A stretch of DNA of 34,761 nt. It comes from Anaeromyxobacter sp. PSR-1 (GTDB lineage: Bacteria; Myxococcota; Myxococcia; Myxococcales; Anaeromyxobacteraceae). The notes beneath the pieces were generated by a model. It did no database searches. It was not told where the DNA came from and was given only the letters and a program-made list of their open reading frames with translations. Both the position numbers and the translations under genes were made by a program. Where the stretch lies: NCBI RefSeq assembly GCF_000964525.1, contig NZ_BAZG01000031.1, forward strand, positions 1-34,761. Reading direction: 5' to 3'. This document shows positions 9,480 through 18,200 of the stretch, piece by piece. Numbering within the stretch: position 1 is the first letter of the stretch; each line of letters opens with the position of its first letter.

Positions 9480-11443
9480 CAGGCGGCCTCCGCCGGGAGC
9501 TCGACGGTGAACGTCGCGCCGCGGCCCGGGGCCGAGTCCACCCGCAGCGCGCCGCCGTGGCTCCGCACGATGCCGTAGCTGACCGAGAGGCCGAGCCCGG
9601 TGCCCTGGCCGACCTCCTTGGTCGTGAAGAACGGGTCGAAGATGCGGGGCAGGTGCTCGGGGTCGATGCCGGCGCCGTGGTCGGTCACGCGCACCGAGAC
9701 GCGGCCGTCCGCGGCCGCGGTCGACACCTCGACCCGGCCGCCCGGGCCGGAGGCGTCGATCGCGTTCAGCAGCAGGTTCACGAACACCTGCTCGAGCTGC
9801 GCGGCGTCCACCACCGCCGGCCGCGCCGGCCCGGGCTGGAACGCGAGCGCCACGCCCTTGCCCTCGGCCCGCAGCCGGACCAGCTCCAGCGCGCCCTGCA
9901 CCAGCGCGTCCACGTCGTGGGCGGCGAGCGCGGGCGGCTGCCGCCGCGCGAAGCGGAGCAGCCCCTGGATGATGGCGCTGCAGCGGCGCGTCTGCTCGGT
10001 CACGTCGGCGAGGTCCTGCGAGAGCGCCCGCGGGTCGGCCGGCCCGGCCTCGAGGTCCCGCTTCGCCAGCGACGCGAGCGCCCGGATGTTGGAGAGCGGC
10101 GTGTTGAGCTCGTGGGCGAGGCCGGCCGCCATCTCGCCGATCGAGGCGAGCTTCTCGGTCTCGCGGAGCTGCCGCTCGGAGCGCTCGCGCTCGGCGAGGT
10201 GCTCCCGCATCACCGCGGCCATCCGGTTCACCGCCTCGCCCACCACCGCGATCTCGCGGCCGCCGCCCACCGGCACGCGCACCGAGAGGTCCTCGCCCAG
10301 GCGCCGGACGCCGTCGGCGAGCGACCGCAGCGGCCGGGTGAGCGTGCGCGACATGAGCAGGGCGGCGAGCACCATGCCGGCGAGCACCACCACCGAGAGC
10401 CCGACCACGGTCGCGCGCAGCCGCGCCACCGGCCGCGCGAAGTGCGCCTCGCGCGCCGCCAGCACGATCACCCACCCGCGGTCCTCGCGCGCGTAGGGCG
10501 AGTAGTAGACGTGCGCGAGGAGGTCGCCGGTCCCGGGCTGGACGCCGAGCCCGGCGTCGCTCGCCATCCACGACCGGACCACGTCCCCGGGGTACTGCTT
10601 CCAGGCGGTGACGTGCGTCCCGGTCTGGTTGCCGAACTCGCAGCCGCCGTCGGGGTGGAACAGGTAGATGCCGGAGCGCTCCGGGTCGGCGAGGTTCCGC
10701 TCCACCAGGAACGCGGAGCCCTGCTCCGGCGGGATGAGCCGGTTCAGCAGGGCGCCGACCTGGGCGCCCCAGACGTTCACGACCAGCACGCCGGCGCGGG
10801 CGCCGGACGGGAACGACAGCGGCGTCGCGAAGCGGACCATGGCGGGGCACCACGCCTCCTCGCCCTCCACCCGGCCGCGCTCCAGGTTCGAGACGATCAC
10901 GGTCCCGGGCGCCGCGCGGACCGCCTCCTCGAAGAACGGACGGCCGCGGATCGACTGGATGGCGGGCAGGCCGAGCGGCCCGCGCCGCGCCGAGGTGGCG
11001 GCGCTGACCTTGCCCTCGCGCACCTTGAGGACCTCGCTCCCCTCGGCGTCGACGACGCGGACGGCCTGCAGGGCCGGGTCGAGCCGCTGGGCCGCCAGGA
11101 AGCTCGCCGTCACCGCCGCGAAGGCGGCGCCGTCCGTCGGGCCCCGCTCCGCGGCCGCGAGCGCGGCGGCGACCTCGGGGGAGGCGGCCAGGGCGGCCGC
11201 GGTGCGCTCGCCGTGCCGGACCAGCTCCTGGACCTCGCGCGCGGATCCGGCGGCGAGCGTCCGGATGTGCGACTCGGTGCGGCTGCGCAGCAGGCCCTCT
11301 GCGACGCCGAGCACGACGAGCGAGAACGCGACGAAGGACGGGATGCCCACCCCCAGCATCGTCGCCAGCATCCGGGCGCCGATCCCGGCACGGCGGGCGG
11401 GACCGTTGCGCTCCTGCAACCTCGGCGCGTCCTCGCGTTGCAT
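9479..11443 (-). CDS. Membrane sensor histidine kinase with periplasmic Cache-like domain
   Basis: A 654-residue kinase. TM1 is at about 25-48. A periplasmic sensor of about 280 residues follows, which looks like a double-Cache domain (RPFFEEAVRA, then GWVIVLAARE just before the second membrane segment). TM2 is at about 341-363, followed by a HAMP linker. The HisKA domain has phospho-acceptor His444 in LAHELNTPLSNI. The HATPase domain has the N box NLLLNAIDA, G1 DHGAGI, F box FDPFFTTK and G2 GQGTGLGLS, so it should be active. It phosphorylates the regulator encoded just downstream. Cache domains usually sense small organic ligands. The ATG at 11443 lies inside an inverted repeat (see 11405-11451). 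A GGAGGG upstream supports this start, though the in-frame Met25 just before TM1 is an alternative. Confidence 0.93.
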   Translation of the reverse strand: MQREDAPRLQERNGPARRAGIGARMLATMLGVGIPSFVAFSLVVLGVAEGLLRSRTESHIRTLAAGSAREVQELVRHGERTAAALAASPEVAAALAAAERGPTDGAAFAAVTASFLAAQRLDPALQAVRVVDAEGSEVLKVREGKVSAATSARRGPLGLPAIQSIRGRPFFEEAVRAAPGTVIVSNLERGRVEGEEAWCPAMVRFATPLSFPSGARAGVLVVNVWGAQVGALLNRLIPPEQGSAFLVERNLADPERSGIYLFHPDGGCEFGNQTGTHVTAWKQYPGDVVRSWMASDAGLGVQPGTGDLLAHVYYSPYAREDRGWVIVLAAREAHFARPVARLRATVVGLSVVVLAGMVLAALLMSRTLTRPLRSLADGVRRLGEDLSVRVPVGGGREIAVVGEAVNRMAAVMREHLAERERSERQLRETEKLASIGEMAAGLAHELNTPLSNIRALASLAKRDLEAGPADPRALSQDLADVTEQTRRCSAIIQGLLRFARRQPPALAAHDVDALVQGALELVRLRAEGKGVALAFQPGPARPAVVDAAQLEQVFVNLLLNAIDASGPGGRVEVSTAAADGRVSVRVTDHGAGIDPEHLPRIFDPFFTTKEVGQGTGLGLSVSYGIVRSHGGALRVDSAPGRGATFTVELPAEAA

Positions 11444-11451
11444 CCTGCAAC
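11405..11451. repeat. Two copies of a GTTGC...TCCTGCAAC element over the kinase gene start
   Basis: GTTGCGCTCCTGCAAC (11405-11420) and GTTGCATCCTGCAAC (11437-11451) are near-identical inverted repeats whose starts are 32 bp apart, about three helical turns. The second has perfect GTTGCA/TGCAAC arms flanking TCC and covers the kinase start codon. They could form a paired binding site for a regulator or hairpins in the mRNA 5' end. This is seen in sequence; the function is inferred. Confidence 0.45.
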
Positions 11452-11475
11452 CCTCCGGTGCCGCCCCGGCGGCGT

Positions 11476-11490
11476 GCGGTAAAAATCCGC
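11476..11490. promoter_or_regulatory. AT-rich core of the divergent kinase/cytochrome intergenic region
   Basis: GCGG-TAAAAAT-CCGC is the only AT-rich stretch in the 161 bp between the divergent starts and could supply a -10 element for either gene (TAAAAAT on the plus strand). No convincing -35 or -24/-12 partner is visible, so the assignment is weak. Confidence 0.3.
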
Positions 11491-11604
11491 TTGGGGCGGC
11501 GGGAGCTTACCACCAGCGCCCCGGCGGCACGCGCCTGGAAAGAGGCACCGGCCGTGCCCGCGAGGCGGGCCACGCCGGCGCCCCGCCCGGCGAAGGAGGC
11601 CACC

Positions 11605-12816
11605 ATGCTCCGTGCAGCCCGGTCCGCCGCGCTCGTCGCGGCGATCCTCTCCCTCGCGGCCTGCAGCGAGTCGCGCTCGCGCGCCGCCGCCCCGGCGCCG
11701 TCCCCCGCGGACCCGCAGCCGGCGCCTGCGCCGGCGGATCCGCAGGCGGCGTACCTCGCCGCCCGCCGGGCCGAGGTGGCGGCGATGCCCGACCCGCCCT
11801 CGGCGCTCCCGCAGAGCACCGGCGCGCGGCAGGAGCTCGCCTACATGATCGAGCTCGGCGAGAGGCTGCTGCGCGAGACGAACACGCACCCGCTCACGGC
11901 CCCGTACGTCGGGGCGTCCGGGCTCACCTGCAGCTCCTGCCACCTGGACGCGGGGAGGAAGAAGGCCATCGCCTCCACCTTCATCGGCGCCGCCGCGTCG
12001 TTCCCGGCGTTCAACGACCGCGACGGCGGCGTGATCACGCTGCAGGATCGCGTGAACGGCTGCTTCATGCGCAGCATGAACGGGACGCGGCTCCCGGAGA
12101 ACTCGGAGGCGCTGCTCGCGATCGTCTCGTACATCAACTGGCTGTCGCAGGGCTTCCCGCTGCAGCCGGACCCGGACCGCGCCGTCTCCTCGCTGAACCG
12201 GTCCTTCCCCAACCCGGCCATCAAGGCCATGGCCCTCGCCGGCAAGGCGGTGGCCGCGAACGGCGCGTCGATCTACGACTCGCGCTGCGCGCCGTGCCAC
12301 GGCGTGCACGGGGAGGGCCTCGTGGGCGCGCCGCCGGTCTGGGGCGAGCGCGCGTACAACCGGGGCGCGGGGATGGCGAACAACGTCCAGGCGGGCAGCT
12401 GGATCCAGTTCAACATGCCGCCGGCGGAGGAGCTGACGCTCACCGACCAGGAGGCGCTCGACGTGGCGGCGTTCGTGAACGCGCAGCCGCACCCGGCGTT
12501 CGTCGAGGCGGAGCACCTGCCCGGCGGCGGCGCCGGCTACGGCGGGGCGGAGATCGTGTACCACTACGGCGCCTCGTTCACCGCCGAGCAGGTCGCGGCC
12601 CGCGTCCCCTCCGGCCCGACCGCCGACCCGGCGCTGGACGGCGCGGCGCTGTACGCGGCCCGCTGCGCCGCCTGCCACGGCCCCCTGGCCGGCTCGGCGG
12701 TCCGGGGCCGCACCGCGGCGCAGATCTCCGCCGCGATCGCCGGGCTCGGCTCCATGGCCGGCCTGAAGGACCTCTCCGCCGCGCAGGTCGAGGCCGTCGC
12801 CGCGGCGCTGCGGTAG
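11605..12816 (+). CDS. TsdA-like c-type cytochrome lipoprotein with three heme sites
   Basis: A 403-residue exported protein. The lipoprotein signal peptide ends LAAC with lipidated Cys20, followed by an Ala/Pro-rich linker (21-48). Heme motifs are CSSCH (109-113), CAPCH (228-232) and CAACH (354-358). The first two domains resemble thiosulfate dehydrogenase TsdA: LTCSSCHLDAG, FPAFNDRDG and VNGCFMRSMNG. Cys153 in the last motif corresponds to the TsdA cysteine that is the distal ligand of heme 1. Met271 in FNMPP is a candidate distal ligand of heme 2. The third, C-terminal monoheme domain (about 335-403) is an addition that could act as a built-in electron acceptor. The ATG at 11605 follows GAAGGAGG; the open frame further upstream lacks a signal peptide start. 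Activity on thiosulfate or tetrathionate is an inference from family likeness. Confidence 0.82.
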   Translation: MLRAARSAALVAAILSLAACSESRSRAAAPAPSPADPQPAPAPADPQAAYLAARRAEVAAMPDPPSALPQSTGARQELAYMIELGERLLRETNTHPLTAPYVGASGLTCSSCHLDAGRKKAIASTFIGAAASFPAFNDRDGGVITLQDRVNGCFMRSMNGTRLPENSEALLAIVSYINWLSQGFPLQPDPDRAVSSLNRSFPNPAIKAMALAGKAVAANGASIYDSRCAPCHGVHGEGLVGAPPVWGERAYNRGAGMANNVQAGSWIQFNMPPAEELTLTDQEALDVAAFVNAQPHPAFVEAEHLPGGGAGYGGAEIVYHYGASFTAEQVAARVPSGPTADPALDGAALYAARCAACHGPLAGSAVRGRTAAQISAAIAGLGSMAGLKDLSAAQVEAVAAALR

Positions 12817-12822
12817 CGGACC

Positions 12823-12875
12823 GGCGGGCGGGCGCCGCACGGGCGTCCGCCCGCCGCCCGTCCGTGCGGACGGGC
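12823..12875 (+). terminator. Two tandem strong hairpins after the cytochrome gene
   Basis: GGCGGGCGG (12823-12831) pairs with CCGCCCGCC (12847-12855). Immediately after, GCCCGTCC (12856-12863) pairs with GGACGGGC (12868-12875) around GTGC. Both stems are perfect and begin 7 bases after the stop codon. There is no T-run. They isolate the cytochrome gene from uvrC. Confidence 0.55.
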
Positions 12876-12898
12876 GTGATCCGCGCGCCGTTTCCGGG

Positions 12899-12904
12899 TA
12901 ATTC
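12899..12904 (+). promoter_or_regulatory. Possible leaderless -10 element of uvrC
   Basis: TAATTC lies 9 bases before the uvrC ATG at 12914, in a region without a Shine-Dalgarno sequence. It is flanked by CCGGG and CCCGG arms. The hexamer lacks the final T of the TANNNT pattern, so this is weaker than the uvrB case. Confidence 0.35.
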
Positions 12905-12913
12905 CTTGCCCGG

Positions 12914-15037
12914 ATGGACGCGAACCTGCGCAGGAAGCTGGACGAGCTGCCCGCCGAGCCGGGCTGCTACCTGATGAAGGACCGGGCCGGCGAGGTGGTC
13001 TACGTCGGCAAGGCGTCCAGCCTGCGCTCGCGCGTGCGCTCCTACTTCGACCCGGGTCGGGGCGACCAGCGCGCGTTCGTGGCGCTGCTCGACGACCTGC
13101 TCGGCGACCTCGAGGTGATCGTCACCCGCTCCGAGAAGGAGGCGGTGCTCCTCGAGAACGAGCTCATCAAGAAGCACCGGCCGCGCTTCAACGTGCGGCT
13201 GCGCGACGACAAGGACTTCATCGTCCTGAAGCTGGACGAGCGCCACCCGTACCCGCGCCTGGAGGTGCGGCGGGCGCGGGAGAAGCGGCAGCCGGGGGCG
13301 CGCTACTTCGGCCCGTACTCCTCGGCCTCGTCCATCCGCGAGACGCTTCGGATGGTGAACCGCCACTTCCAGCTCCGCACCTGCAGCGACCACGTCTTCG
13401 ACCACCGCAAGCGGCCGTGCATCCTGTACCAGATCCACCGCTGCCCGGCGCCGTGCGTCTACGAGGTGCCCGCGGAGGAGTACCGGCAGTCGGTCGAGGA
13501 CGCGGTGGAGTTCCTGGAGGGCCGCGAGGGCGAGCTGGTGGAGCGCCTGCGCGGCCGCATGGCGGGCGCCGCGGAGGGGCTGCGGTTCGAGGAGGCGGCG
13601 CGGCTGCGCGACCAGCTCCAGGCGGTCGAGCGGAGCCTGGAGAAGCAGCGGGTGCTGATGTCGGACCGCGGCGACCGCGACGTCATCGGCCTCTACCGCG
13701 AGGGGCCGGACCTGGTGGTGCAGGTGCTCTCCATGCGCGCCGGCAAGCTCCAGGACGCGCAGGCGCACCCGTTCCGCGAGCAGGAGTTCCCCGCCGAGGA
13801 GATCCTGTCCTCGTTCCTCTCGCTCTACTACGAGCACACCGACGCGCCGGACGAGATCCTGGTGCCGCTCGAGCCGGTCCAGGCCGAGGCGCTCGCCGAC
13901 GTGCTCTCGGAGCGGCGCGGGCGGCGCGTCCGGCTGCTCACCCCGCAGCGCGGCGCGAAGGCCGACCTGCTCGACGTGGCCCGCCGCAACGCGGAGCAGG
14001 GGTTCCGGGCCTGGCACGAGCACGACGAGCGGCGAGAGCAGGCGCTGGCCTCCCTCGCGAAGGCGCTCCACCTGGCGCGGCCGCCGCGCTGGATGGAGTG
14101 CTACGACATCTCGACGTTCCAGGGCGCCCTCGCGGTCGGCTCGGGCGTGTCGATGAAGGACGGCGAGCCGGACAAGGCCAACTACCGCCGGTACAAGGTG
14201 AAGGCGGTGGCGGGGCAGGACGACTTCGCCATGCTGCACGAGGTCATCACCCGCCGGCTGCGGCGGGCGCTGGGGGAGGGGCAGCTCCCGGACCTGATCG
14301 TCATCGACGGCGGCAAGGGCCAGCTCAACGCGGCGCTGGCGGCGGCGAAGGACCTGGGCGTGCCGACGCGCCCGTCGCCGGGCAACCCCGACGCACCGTT
14401 CGTGGAGCTGGTGGGGCTCGCCAAGAGCCGGCTGGTGGACGGCCCGGCGCTCGGGACGGCGCGGGTGGTGGCGCGGCGCGGGCGGCGCGCGGAGGCGCGC
14501 CTCGCGGACGCCGCCGAGGCGGCGGAGAAGGGCTTCGTGTCCGAGCTGGCGCGCAGCCCGGAGCGCGTGTTCCTGCCCGGCCGCAAGGACCCGGTGGTGC
14601 TCCGGCAGAACTCCGCCGAGCTGTTCCTGCTGGCGCGCCTGCGCGACGAGGCGCACCGCTTCGCCATCACGTTCCACCGCAAGCTGCGCCGCGAGCGCAA
14701 CTTCCAGAGCGTGCTCGAGGAGATCCCCGGGATCGGCGAGGGCCGCAAGCGGGCGCTGCTGCGCCACTTCGGCGCGCTGCGCCGGGTCCGGGAGGCGACG
14801 CCGGAGGAGATCGCGCAGGTGGAGGGCTTCGGGCCGAGGCAGGCGGCGGCCGTCCACGCGTTCTTCCACCGGCCGGACGCGCCGCCGGTCGCCGCCGACG
14901 CGCCGCCCGGCGCGCCGGACGCCGCGCCCGCCGGGGGTCCCGCCGACGCGAGCCCGGAGGCGGTGGTCGCCGCCACCGAGGCCGAGATCGACGCCGCGCT
15001 GGCCGACGAGGATGCGTCCCCGGAGCCCGCCGCTTAA
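12914..15037 (+). CDS. uvrC: UvrABC nucleotide excision repair subunit C
   Basis: UvrC makes both incisions around a lesion held by UvrB. It has 707 residues. The N-terminal GIY-YIG nuclease (3' cut) shows [18 protein letters not shown]. Next comes a cysteine motif with spacing C-x11-C-x7-C-x3-C (Cys157, 169, 177, 181), matching the ligands of the iron-sulfur cluster reported for E. coli UvrC. A UVR helix that binds UvrB follows ([20 protein letters not shown]). The RNase H-like domain (5' cut) contains [14 protein letters not shown]. Tandem helix-hairpin-helix motifs near residues 600-655 include [14 protein letters not shown] and [10 protein letters not shown]. An Ala/Pro-rich tail of about 50 residues follows, which E. 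coli UvrC lacks. No Shine-Dalgarno sequence precedes the ATG. Confidence 0.98.
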   Translation: MDANLRRKLDELPAEPGCYLMKDRAGEVVYVGKASSLRSRVRSYFDPGRGDQRAFVALLDDLLGDLEVIVTRSEKEAVLLENELIKKHRPRFNVRLRDDKDFIVLKLDERHPYPRLEVRRAREKRQPGARYFGPYSSASSIRETLRMVNRHFQLRTCSDHVFDHRKRPCILYQIHRCPAPCVYEVPAEEYRQSVEDAVEFLEGREGELVERLRGRMAGAAEGLRFEEAARLRDQLQAVERSLEKQRVLMSDRGDRDVIGLYREGPDLVVQVLSMRAGKLQDAQAHPFREQEFPAEEILSSFLSLYYEHTDAPDEILVPLEPVQAEALADVLSERRGRRVRLLTPQRGAKADLLDVARRNAEQGFRAWHEHDERREQALASLAKALHLARPPRWMECYDISTFQGALAVGSGVSMKDGEPDKANYRRYKVKAVAGQDDFAMLHEVITRRLRRALGEGQLPDLIVIDGGKGQLNAALAAAKDLGVPTRPSPGNPDAPFVELVGLAKSRLVDGPALGTARVVARRGRRAEARLADAAEAAEKGFVSELARSPERVFLPGRKDPVVLRQNSAELFLLARLRDEAHRFAITFHRKLRRERNFQSVLEEIPGIGEGRKRALLRHFGALRRVREATPEEIAQVEGFGPRQAAAVHAFFHRPDAPPVAADAPPGAPDAAPAGGPADASPEAVVAATEAEIDAALADEDASPEPAA

Positions 15038-15088
15038 GTCGGACGGCGACCGGCCGGTTTGATAAGGTCGGGCTCCCGAGGAGACGAC

Positions 15089-16018
15089 ATGCGGATCGCG
15101 GACGACGTCACGAAGCTCATCGGCAACACGCCGCTGGTGCGGCTGAACCGCGTGATGGACGGGGCGGGGGCGGTGGTCGCGGCCAAGCTGGAGATGCAGA
15201 ACCCGGCCGGCAGCGTGAAGGACCGCATCGGCCTGTCGATGATCGAGGCGGCCGAGCGCGAGGGGAGGATCAAGCCGGACACGATCCTGCTCGAGCCGAC
15301 CAGCGGCAACACCGGCATCGGTCTGGCGTGCGTCGCGGCGGCCAAGGGCTACAAGCTCGCGCTCCTCATGCCCGAGACCATGAGCATCGAGCGGCGCAAG
15401 CTGCTGGCGGCGCTCGGGGCGGAGCTCATCCTGACGCCCGGCCCCGAGGGCATGAAGGGCGCCATCCAGCGCGCCGAGCAGCTCGCCGCGAAGGACCCGC
15501 GGTACCTCGTCCTCCAGCAGTTCGAGAACCCGGCCAACCCCGAGGTCCACCGGCGCACCACCGCCGAGGAGATCTGGCGCGACACCGACGGCGAGGTGGA
15601 CGTGCTCGTGTGCGCCACCGGGACCGGCGGCACCGTGACCGGCTGCGCGCAGGTGCTGAAGCCGCGCAAGCCGTCCATCCGCATCGTGGCCGCCGAGCCG
15701 GCCGACTCGCCGGTGCTCTCCGGCGGCAAGCCCGGGCCGCACAAGATCCAGGGCTGGGGCGCCGGGTTCGTGCCGAAGGTGCTGGACACCAAGCTCCTCG
15801 ACGAGATCGTCACCGTGCGTCACGAGGACGCCGGCGACATGGCCCGGCGGCTCTGCCGCGAGGAGGGGCTCCTCTCCGGCATCTCCGACGGCGGGGTGGC
15901 CTGGGCCGCGCGCGAGGTCGCGCGGCGGCCGGAGAACGCGGGCAAGCTGGTGGTGGCGGTCCTGCCGGACACCGGGGAGCGCTACCTCTCGACCTGGCTC
16001 TGGGAGGACGTGAAGTGA
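15089..16018 (+). CDS. cysK: Cysteine synthase A (O-acetylserine sulfhydrylase)
   Basis: A PLP enzyme that makes cysteine from O-acetylserine and sulfide. It has 309 residues, the usual length. The PLP lysine is Lys44 in NPAGSVKDR. The substrate loop is [11 protein letters not shown] and the phosphate-binding loop is GTGGTVTG. The ATG at 15089 follows GAGGAG about 5 bases upstream; in-frame codons before it do not match the family. A TAAGGT at 15063-15068 may be the -10 element, giving a very short leader. The stop TGA overlaps the GTG start of cysE (GTGA), so the two are translationally coupled. The protein is cytoplasmic and supplies cysteine together with CysE. Confidence 0.97.
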   Translation: MRIADDVTKLIGNTPLVRLNRVMDGAGAVVAAKLEMQNPAGSVKDRIGLSMIEAAEREGRIKPDTILLEPTSGNTGIGLACVAAAKGYKLALLMPETMSIERRKLLAALGAELILTPGPEGMKGAIQRAEQLAAKDPRYLVLQQFENPANPEVHRRTTAEEIWRDTDGEVDVLVCATGTGGTVTGCAQVLKPRKPSIRIVAAEPADSPVLSGGKPGPHKIQGWGAGFVPKVLDTKLLDEIVTVRHEDAGDMARRLCREEGLLSGISDGGVAWAAREVARRPENAGKLVVAVLPDTGERYLSTWLWEDVK

Positions 16019-16953
16019 GCGACGGCGTGAAGGCTCCGGCGGCTCCGGCGGTGGACCAGGTGGCGCTCGCGCCGGTGGTGGACGCGCTCTGCCGCGACGC
16101 GGCGGCGGCGTTCGGCGCCGGCGGGCGGGTGACGCTGCCGTCGCGCGAGGCGGTGATCCGGGTGGTGGAGGACCTGCGGGCGGTGCTGTTCCCGGGCTAC
16201 TTCGGGACCAGCGACCTGCACGACGAGAGCCTGCACTACTTCGTGGGCGCCACCCTGGCCCGCGCCATGCGCGCGCTGGAGGAGCAAATCCGGCGCGGGT
16301 TCGCGTTCACCGAGCGGCACGACCTGAACGGCTGCACGCACTGCTTCGAGGAGGCGCAGGCGATCACCAAGGCGTTCCTCGCGCGCGTCCCGGAGATCCG
16401 TCGCCTGGTCGCCTCCGACGTCGAGGCCACCTACGAGGGCGACCCCGCGCTGAAGAGCCGCGACGAGGCCATCTTCGCCTACCCGGGCATGATGGCGGTG
16501 ACCAACCAGCGCATCGCCCACGAGCTCCACGTGCTGGGCGTGCCGCTCATCCCGCGCATCATCACCGAGCACGCGCACACGCTCACCGGCATCGACATCC
16601 ACCCCGGCGCGCGGATCGGCGAGCGCTTCTTCATCGACCACGGCACCGGCGTGGTGATCGGCGAGACCTCGATCATCGGCGACCGGGTGCGGCTGTACCA
16701 GGGCGTCACCCTGGGCGCGAAGAGCTTCCCGCTGGACGAGAACGGCAACCCGATCAAGGGAATCGATCGGCACCCCATCGTCGAGGACGACGTCGTGGTA
16801 TACGCCGGCGCCACCATCCTCGGCCGGATCACCATCGGCAAGGGGTCGTCGGTCGGCGGCAACGTCTGGGTCACCTCCAGCCTGCCGCCCGGCAGCCGCG
16901 TCACCCAGGCCGAGGTCCGGGAGCAGCGCTTCGCGCACGGCGCGGGCATCTGA
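16015..16953 (+). CDS. cysE: Serine O-acetyltransferase, long form
   Basis: Converts serine and acetyl-CoA to O-acetylserine, the step before CysK. It has 312 residues. The N-terminal helical part (about 20-185) includes [17 protein letters not shown] left-handed beta-helix of hexapeptide repeats follows, with [20 protein letters not shown] and [10 protein letters not shown], which holds the catalytic His. The protein ends exactly in Ile (HGAGI). In known cysteine synthase complexes the C-terminal Ile of CysE inserts into the CysK active site, so this end, with cysK next door, predicts complex formation. The start is GTG at 16015, with GGGAGG 7 bases upstream inside cysK. Confidence 0.95.
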   Translation: MSDGVKAPAAPAVDQVALAPVVDALCRDAAAAFGAGGRVTLPSREAVIRVVEDLRAVLFPGYFGTSDLHDESLHYFVGATLARAMRALEEQIRRGFAFTERHDLNGCTHCFEEAQAITKAFLARVPEIRRLVASDVEATYEGDPALKSRDEAIFAYPGMMAVTNQRIAHELHVLGVPLIPRIITEHAHTLTGIDIHPGARIGERFFIDHGTGVVIGETSIIGDRVRLYQGVTLGAKSFPLDENGNPIKGIDRHPIVEDDVVVYAGATILGRITIGKGSSVGGNVWVTSSLPPGSRVTQAEVREQRFAHGAGI

Positions 16954-16989
16954 TCCGGCGCGCCCGCGCCCCTGAAAGGACTCACCGCA

Positions 16990-17610
16990 GTGGCCTACCA
17001 CCCGTGGCACGACGTGGAGCTGCCTCGCTTCGTCGAGGATCCGATCCCCGCCATCATCGAGATCCCCACCGGCTCGAAGGTGAAGTACGAGCTGGACAAG
17101 AAGTCCGGGCTGCTGCTCGTGGACCGGATCCTGTTCTCCGCGGTGCACTACCCGGCGAACTACGGCTTCGTGCCGCGCACCTACTGCGACGACGGCGACC
17201 CGCTCGACATCCTGGTGCTCTGCTCCGAGCAGATCCAGCCGCTCGCCATCATGCAGGCGAAGGTGATCGGCGTGATGCAGATGCGCGACGACAAGGGCCA
17301 GGACGACAAGCTCATCGCCGTCCACGCCGACGACCCGAACTACGCCGACTACTCGGACGTCTCCGAGCTGCCGCAGCACCGCCTGCGCGAGCTGCAGCGC
17401 TTCTTCCAGGACTACAAGGCGCTCGAGAACAAGAAGGTGCTGGTCCGCGCACCGCAGGGGCGCTCCGAGGCGCTCGAGGTGCTGCGCGACGCGATCCGCC
17501 TGTACGACCGGGACCGCGCGCGGCTCATGGGCACGCCGGGCCCGTCCGCGCCCGAGGCGCCCCGCGCCCGGCGCCCGGCCCGCGCCGGCAAGGGCGGCCG
17601 GCGCCGGTAG
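16990..17610 (+). CDS. ppa: Family I inorganic pyrophosphatase
   Basis: Hydrolyses pyrophosphate to drive biosynthetic reactions; cytoplasmic and Mg2+-dependent. The family signature DGDPLDILV is present with all three Asp. [16 protein letters not shown] and YGFVPRTY carry other active-site residues. At 206 residues it is longer than E. coli PPase (176) because of a basic C-terminal tail of about 30 residues ending GKGGRRR. The start is GTG with GAAAGGA about 9 bases upstream. It follows cysE by 36 bp on the same strand and could share its transcript; sulfate activation releases pyrophosphate, so this neighbourhood makes sense, but the link is inferred. Confidence 0.97.
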   Translation: MAYHPWHDVELPRFVEDPIPAIIEIPTGSKVKYELDKKSGLLLVDRILFSAVHYPANYGFVPRTYCDDGDPLDILVLCSEQIQPLAIMQAKVIGVMQMRDDKGQDDKLIAVHADDPNYADYSDVSELPQHRLRELQRFFQDYKALENKKVLVRAPQGRSEALEVLRDAIRLYDRDRARLMGTPGPSAPEAPRARRPARAGKGGRRR

Positions 17611-17618
17611 CGCCCGGT

Positions 17619-17634
17619 CCCCCGCCCGCGGGGG
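17619..17634 (+). terminator. Compact GC hairpin after ppa
   Basis: CCCCCG (17619-17624) pairs with CGGGGG (17629-17634) around the loop CCCG, 8 bases after the ppa stop. There is no T-run. Confidence 0.45.
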
Positions 17635-17682
17635 AGGGGAGCGGCCCGGCGGCGCGCCCGCCCGTGTGCATCTTGGACGCCG

Positions 17683-18165
17683 GTGGGCGCGCTCCAGCAG
17701 ATCGCGGCGGCGGTGACGCCGGCGGTGATGGTCTCCGCCTGCGGGCTCATCGCGCTCGGCCTCGACAACCAGACCGCCCGCATGGCCGCGCGGCTCCGCG
17801 ACCTGGCGCGCGAGTGGCGCGGGCTCCCGCCGCACGCGGCGCGGCGGGCGACGCTGGCGCAGCAGGTCGAGGTGCTGGACCGCCGCCACGGCCTCTACTC
17901 GCGGGCGCTGCTGCTCAACTACGGCGCGCTCTTCGCGTTCGTGGTCACCTCCCTGCTGTGGCTGGCCCAGGCGTACTGGGCGGTCCCGCCGGAGCTGCCG
18001 GTGCTGGTGTTCGGCCTGGGCGTGGCGATGCTGGCCGCCATGGCGGTGCTGGTCATCGCGGCCATCACCCTGGCGCGCAGCACCATCGAGGCCGAGGCGG
18101 GGGAGGTGCTGCGGGAGCGCCGGGCGCCGCCGGACGGGGGGCGGCCGGCGCCCGCCCGCGGCTGA
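17683..18165 (+). CDS. DUF2721-family inner membrane protein
   Basis: A 160-residue membrane protein of unknown function. The N-terminus has the family pattern of a membrane helix (about residues 9-27, TPAVMVSACGLIALGLDNQ), then a charged cytoplasmic segment with ARLRDLAREW. Two further helices are at about 76-98 and 104-130, and a charged Pro-rich tail follows. The NQTAR/RLRDL region after the first helix is the most typical part of DUF2721. The start is GTG with no Shine-Dalgarno sequence; a weak -10-like CATCTT lies 8 bases upstream. The zinc-ribbon gene follows after 35 bp. Confidence 0.8.
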   Translation: MGALQQIAAAVTPAVMVSACGLIALGLDNQTARMAARLRDLAREWRGLPPHAARRATLAQQVEVLDRRHGLYSRALLLNYGALFAFVVTSLLWLAQAYWAVPPELPVLVFGLGVAMLAAMAVLVIAAITLARSTIEAEAGEVLRERRAPPDGGRPAPARG

Positions 18166-18200
18166 ACCCTTCCGGCCCGGACCGGCTCCCACCCCGCGCG

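Noticed and set aside
11447..11463. A sigma54 -24/-12 promoter before the sensor kinase (GGCAC ... TTGC on the minus strand)
   Set aside because: The GG and GC elements are two bases too far apart, and sigma54 promoters tolerate almost no spacing change. It would also lie too close to the start codon.
11522..11540. A sigma54 site before the cytochrome gene (GGCACGCGCC followed by TGGA)
   Set aside because: The -24 half looks good, but the -12 half lacks the essential GC.
9480..11819. Extension of the response regulator frame upstream to about 11819
   Set aside because: The upstream part overlaps the sensor kinase in another frame and is low complexity. The receiver domain begins at the ATG at 9479, which overlaps the kinase stop.
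15059..15088. An earlier cysK start at 15059
   Set aside because: The extra residues ([10 protein letters not shown]) do not fit the CysK N-terminus, and a good Shine-Dalgarno sequence sits directly before the ATG at 15089.
12578..15823. A 1081-codon open frame antisense to uvrC and cysK
   Set aside because: The protein is repetitive in Leu, Arg, His and Val with no motif; it mirrors the codon bias of uvrC. It is a shadow frame.
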